A stretch of DNA of 64,000 nt from Blastobasis lacticolella (Eukaryota > Arthropoda > Insecta > Lepidoptera > Blastobasidae). A model generated the notes under the pieces. The model did not search any database, was not told the DNA's origin, and saw nothing but the letters and a program-made list of their open reading frames with translations. The stretch spans positions 16,988,200 to 17,052,199 of the forward strand of contig LR990052.1 of assembly GCA_905147135.1 (NCBI GenBank), written 5' to 3'. Every line of letters starts with the position of its first letter. Position 1 is the first letter of the stretch. Below, in pieces: positions 28,201-34,200 of this stretch. Position numbers and translations under genes: made by a program.

Positions 28201-31200
28201 ACCTCCGTGACCCTGTTAACAGGGGAACCTGACCCGACTGGGTTATCCATGCACACACACATTCGGTCGCCTGAATGTGCAGGTTTTCTCACCATGTTTT
28301 TTTTCCTTCACCATAAGACATTCTCAATTGCCCATACATCTTACCTAACTTCTAAGATCTCTAATCAGCCTCTCTTCGCCCACAGTCCACCTGCCGCGAC
28401 ACCGGCGACTCGGACTCGGACGCGTACGAGGCCAGCGCGGTGTCCCCGCAGGCGACGGCCGCGGGGGCGGGGGGGCGGCCCTCCGCCATGGCGCTGGTGG
28501 CGCCCCGCGGGCCCGCGCGCACGCTCTGGTGCGAGGTGCCTGAGGTGGTCAACTCCGCTGTGCTGAGTAAGTACCTACCTACCCACTTAAGCAAAAGTCG
28601 CCTCTATAGTGTAGGTGGTAGGGTCGAAGTTCGCTGGCAGTACCTGAACCAGAGATTCGGGAAAGCGATATTGAGACAGATTAGTCTGATGGTAAGTGAC
28701 CGTACGAAGCTAGCATGGTGTCCCCGCAGGCGGCAGCCGTGGGGTCGCATGGCGGCCCTCCGCCATGGCGCTGGTGGCGCCCCACGGGCCTGCCCGCACG
28801 CAAGTACCTACCTATCCACTTAAGCAAAAGTCGCCTGTATTGTGCAGGAGGTAGGGTTGAAGATCGCTTGCATCCCGTGCCATATATTACCGTCTTTGGG
28901 GCACACGACTTTATAATGACATCCGAGTAAGGACAAGTGGCCTCTATTTTGTTGGTAATAGGGTCTTGCAGTGCCCGAACCCGAGATCCAGTAAGATGAG
29001 TCAGATTAGTGACAGTACGAAGCATCTACAACTATAACTAGCAAGTTAATCGGGCAGCATTACCGATGGTGTCAGTTTTAGCATTAGGAATAATCGAAAA
29101 GGAGAATTTATTTCTAATGACTTTACCCAAAACAACAATACCTATTCTACCCTTACCAACATGATTTTTCCCACCACAGGCTCGCTAGCGCCAGCGCAGA
29201 AGCGACTACAAGAAGCCAAGTTCGAGCTGCTGACGTCCGAGGCGTCGTACCTGAACTCCCTCAACGTGCTGGAGGCTCACTTCATCGCGCACCCGGCGTT
29301 CCGCGACCCGCAGATACTGCCCAGGGAGGACTGGGAGACGCTGTTCTCTACTATATTGCCAGGTTAGAAACCGCTGGTTTCTTTTATAATGGGGATGATG
29401 ACTGGGTCAGATGGGTTTCAATTCAAAGTGGTCTGTCAGTTAGATTGTATTAGCCTGGTATCATGCCTGGTAGCAGGCCTTTGCCCATGCTAAGCAAAGG
29501 CCTACCCCTATTCTTGCACATTTCGCGAGCAAATGCCATTGATTAGATAATAAAAAAAATCTTAGACGAGTATTTTTTATTTATCATGTTAACGCTAAAC
29601 ATAAAGCGTATCGAAGATGCGGAGTGAGAGCTTCACTTCTGAGTAAAATTTCACCTCAGGCTTGCTAGTCAAAGTAAAATTTGACACTCTAGCCATTAGA
29701 CCACCGACACTCATTCCCTATTCCCTGAGCCCTCAAATCTTTCGCCTCCCCTCTAACTTTAACCTCTCATCCCCCAGTCCGCAAGTGCTCCCAACTCCTC
29801 ATGGTGGAGCTGGAAAGGTGTTGGCAAGGCAGCGTGCTCCTCGCCGGCATCTGCGAGACCGTGGCCGCCATCGCCGAGAGACATTTCCACGTGTACGTGA
29901 AGTACTGCGAGCATCAGGCCCTGATGGTGCGCGCGCTGCAGCGCTTGAGAGCAAACCCGGCGTTTGCGCAGGCCCTTAGAAGGTTAGTGTGATTTTGGTT
30001 GCGTTTTGGGGTACGGGATTGGTTGTAAAGTCTGTGTAAAAAGCAAGCGATTTGGGAAATTGTGAGTGTGATTGAGAATCAAAAGGTATGCAGCAACATT
30101 TTTAATAATAGAGAAGCCCATCTTGTAGCAACTTTCTTGTTGTATACAGATAGACGTCTTCATCATTCAGTATTACTTATATGTTGATTTCAATTTCAAT
30201 CTTATAGTTTTCCAAGGCCCTTGACTTTGTAGAGAGTCTAGGAGATTGATAGTCAACTACTGGATATAATGTAAATTTCTAACAGTAGGAGTTATGTTTT
30301 GTTTTATTCGAACCCCGAATAAAAGAACAATATACGGTCACGGGGTGCCATACGGCTTCCGAAACTGTTCAACCAGTCTCAGGCTCCCCAGCGGAAGACC
30401 TTGCTTAATTTGGTACTAGGAGGCTCACTAGAAAGCTCGTTGCGGTACTGAAGTTTGACTAGCTTCAAAATACGAAAAGGTCTCCCGTCCAATTGCCTGA
30501 TTAAGCGTTCCAGATAGTTACATTTTTTTATTGTAATACGGCAGACAAACAGGCATGCGGGTCACCTGATGGAAAGTGGTCACCGCCGCCTATGGACATC
30601 AGCAACACCAGGGGTGCTACCTATGCCTTGCCCGCCTCTAAGGTGACCTCTAAAATACCTATTGAATAATAGGTAAAATCCCATGTCATAGTCCAAAGGA
30701 AACACTGTGGCTGGGAGCTCATTCCACATCCGAATCGTACGAGCAAGAAACGTTTATTCGAATCTCCGCGTGGCCACCACTAGAAGGACCACGTAAAGGG
30801 GATGAATACCCAGCCCACGGCGGGTGGTGGAACTTATGACAGACAACAAAGAAACTTATATTTCAAACGACTAATAAAAGGCTTAGGCACAACCCCCTGC
30901 CCCCCAGACCGGAATCCCACCCGAGCGTGCCAGTCGCTGTCGCTGCACTCACATTAAATGAACCGGCCAGATGAGTCGTGCGCACACGCGTAGCGCCAAT
31001 TACGACCCAAATGTCGAGGCGGCCGCAGTGACCGGGTTAAATGAGGGCCTTTTTGACGATTGAAAGACACTACCCAACAAAGAAATTCTAACTTCAAACG
31101 ACTAACAACCCACTTCCCCCCTGCCCCCCAGACTGGAGTCCCACCCGGCCTGCCAGTCGCTGTCGCTGCACTCGTTCCTGATGCTGCCGATGCAGCGCGT

Positions 31201-34200
31201 GACACGGCTGCCCCTACTCATGGATGCGGTGCTGAAGAACCTCGCGCGACAGGATAACGAGTACGACGCCTGCATGCGAGCGCTGGCTACGCTTAATAAC
31301 GTGAGTGTTTTTCAACTTTTCGAATTTTTAGGACATTTTGCTTCGTCCCAGTGTATTGAAGGAAATGTGGCATTTTTTTTTCTTTACAGTAATGCCTATA
31401 GCTGTTTCTGTCACAAAAATAAAATATCCAATAAAAATAAAAAATATTTTTTTTAATACTTATTGGCGTTGTCTTTTCTTCTTGTTTTAAAATTTCTGGC
31501 AATAAATAACCTAAAAGTATGTAGTTCCCTCTTGGAGCTCTGTAGTTCTTGTTTACGCCACATTCAGTGATTGTATTCGCGTTCAATCAGTTAGTCTTAT
31601 TAACCGACTTAAAAGAAAACAGGTTCTCAATTTATCGGAACTTTTATTTTTTCGATTGAAACTTTGCATTAATTATCACATCATCATAGTTCAAAGTTGA
31701 ACTCTTAATTGGCCATTGGAGCAATCGCCACTCTTCTCTCCATCTGTTAGTCACAAATTTATCTGACCCGGTAACGGGCGGCGCTGTTTTTGGCATTGAC
31801 ATGTCAGTACAAATACACTTCAAAATGAAACGACGCCATTTTTCACAGTTCCAATTTTAGCCACCGTCACATAAGTTTGTTGCTCTATAATCACTGTTTA
31901 ATTTATAATCTTTCCCTCACCGCAGTTCGTGTCGCAATGCAACGAGGGCGCTCGCACCACGGAGGCGGTGGAGGAGATGCTGCGGCTGCGCGCCATCATC
32001 GAGTTCCCGCCCGCGCTCAGGGACCCGCCCGAGCTGGGGCCCGCCATCGGCAGAAGGGATCGGAAGTGAGTATTTTTTTTCCAGGTAATACGGCAGACAA
32101 GCATGCTACAAGGAGCGTCGGTGGCCGAAGGTTACGGGGTCCTACTCGTAAGCGAGAGGTCCCGGGTTCGAATCCCACTGCGGCCATGTATCAATGACCC
32201 CTTTCTGAGCTATGTACATTAGTTGGACACTAACCAATGCTCGGTGAGGGAATACATCGAAATGAAGCCTGCAAGTTCAGACGACTGAATGTGTAACCAT
32301 GATCCAATCTGGTCGGGTAAGTAGCGGGGCCACAGAGGTCAGATGGCAGTCGCTCCACTGTAATTATCTGATCTGCCAAATCCTGGATCATGGTCAAGGC
32401 AGACCTTGAGCCCTCGTGCGTGAGAGCACAACCGGGAAAACGCCAAGATTATTATTTTTATTATTACGGCAGACAGGCATGCGGGCCACCTGATGGTGCG
32501 TGGTCACCGCCGCCCATGGACATCAGCAACACCAGGGGCGCTACCAATGCGTTGCCCTCCACTAAGGAGACCTCTTATATACCTCTTGAACGATCCCATG
32601 TCATAGTCCAAAGGAAACACTATGGCTGAGAGCTCATTCCACATGCGAGTCGTACGAGTGAGAAAGAGTGCTTGCTTCTTTTTTTCTACAGAGTTACTTA
32701 AATAAAGTATTTTTAAAGCAATTACTACTTCCGTGGCCGTGTGGTGTCCGGCAGAGTAGAATAGCACCAACCCCTTACACTCGTGGGTGTCGTGCAAGGC
32801 GACTAATGTTTTCGAGACAAAAGTTCTGAAGTCTCTGTAGGCTGGAAAGTGGGCAGCAGCGTTTTCCATTGTTATATATAATTAATATGTATACCAACCT
32901 GTGTGTCACAATAACAGTATTTGAATTTGAATTGATTGCCTGCTTCAACCTTTCTCATTGAAGTTCATACGATATCCTGAACGATATCCTATGAACGATA
33001 TCCATAGAACGATATCCTGACGCTGTCTTCCATTCCCCCAGACCGGTGCGATGGCTGGTGCGATCCGGGGAGATGACTCAACTGATCTGGAAGACGGACG
33101 AGCTGAAACTGACCTTCGGCAAGAAGTACACTAAAGTACCACTCTACCTGTTCCTCTTCAACGACCTGCTTATCATCACTAAGAAGAAAAGGTAAGTGAG
33201 AGACTTTGTAAAATTAAATATTATTGTGGAAAGATTCTGCTCGATATCGTAATTTGCCTGAGATGTAGTCATTTTATTACAATCATATCTTGAGATCCGT
33301 ATTAGTTTAGTTAATAAAAAAATTGTAAAGTGCGCAAGCGGGTAACTAAGGCTCTCTCTTCGGTAAGTCTGCTGTAAGACATTTCTTTTTAGAAATAAGC
33401 TGCACCTTTTGTGATTGTTATCTTTATGTTCATATTATTGTAACTTTCTTTGTGCACAATAAATTTATTTATTTATTTAACTGTTTATTGTTCACACGAT
33501 AGAGCATACAGTTATGTAACAGAAGATTAAGACACAACAAATAAATGGAAAACAATAAATGGTTAAATATAAATATAATAAGGATGGATATTTCAGTAGA
33601 GGCCGACCTAAGAACAGATGAATGGACTGTGTGAATGGCGACATGCCGGGGAAAGGAGTTAGTGTCGAGATGACGAGTAATAGGGCTAAATGGCAGAAAG
33701 AGACGCATTGTGCCGACCCCGCCTTGCGAGATATCGGGCATGATGACAAGTCTTACGGTGAGGGATGAACCTTGCATCGTGTCTGAATGTGTAACCATGA
33801 TCCAATCTGGTCAGGTTCCCCTGGTAGCAGGGTGACGGAAGTCAGTCGATCCACTGTAACTAACTGATCTGAAAAGTCCTGGATCATGGTCAAGGCGGAC
33901 CCCAGGCCCTCGCGCGCGTGATCACAAGATGATGATGAGATAATGACAAGTATGGTACCGTAGATAGATAGATAGATAGATTAACACTTAATTGCACACA
34001 AAATTACAGGAAAGAACATTTTAACAGGTCTATTTAAACATTGTGGAACGTAGACTGTGGTTTCTTTGTAGGTTTTTAAACTTGCATGGTTATTCACTAT
34101 CACTACACTTTCGTCACACACATTATAGGGTTTGTTATCACGGTCTCGTTTCAAAGCGGTTGCACGCTTCATGGCCGCGAGTAGTGCAACTGCCTTGAAA

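Larger units (their letters stand above)
26196..28385 (+). other. Exn intron
   Basis: Contains an RTE-like LINE fragment (27110-27360) and a SINE fragment (28192-28320). Otherwise AT-rich with no gene seen. Confidence 0.5.
29983..31131 (+). other. Exn intron
   Basis: Contains a family B repeat (30535-30790) and a decayed partial duplicate of the next exon (30838-30953). No gene of its own. Confidence 0.55.

Noticed and set aside
32113..32190. tRNA-like sequence with a perfect B box
   Set aside because: It is the head of a dispersed SINE. The arms do not form a complete cloverleaf and the same sequence continues into the SINE body elsewhere.
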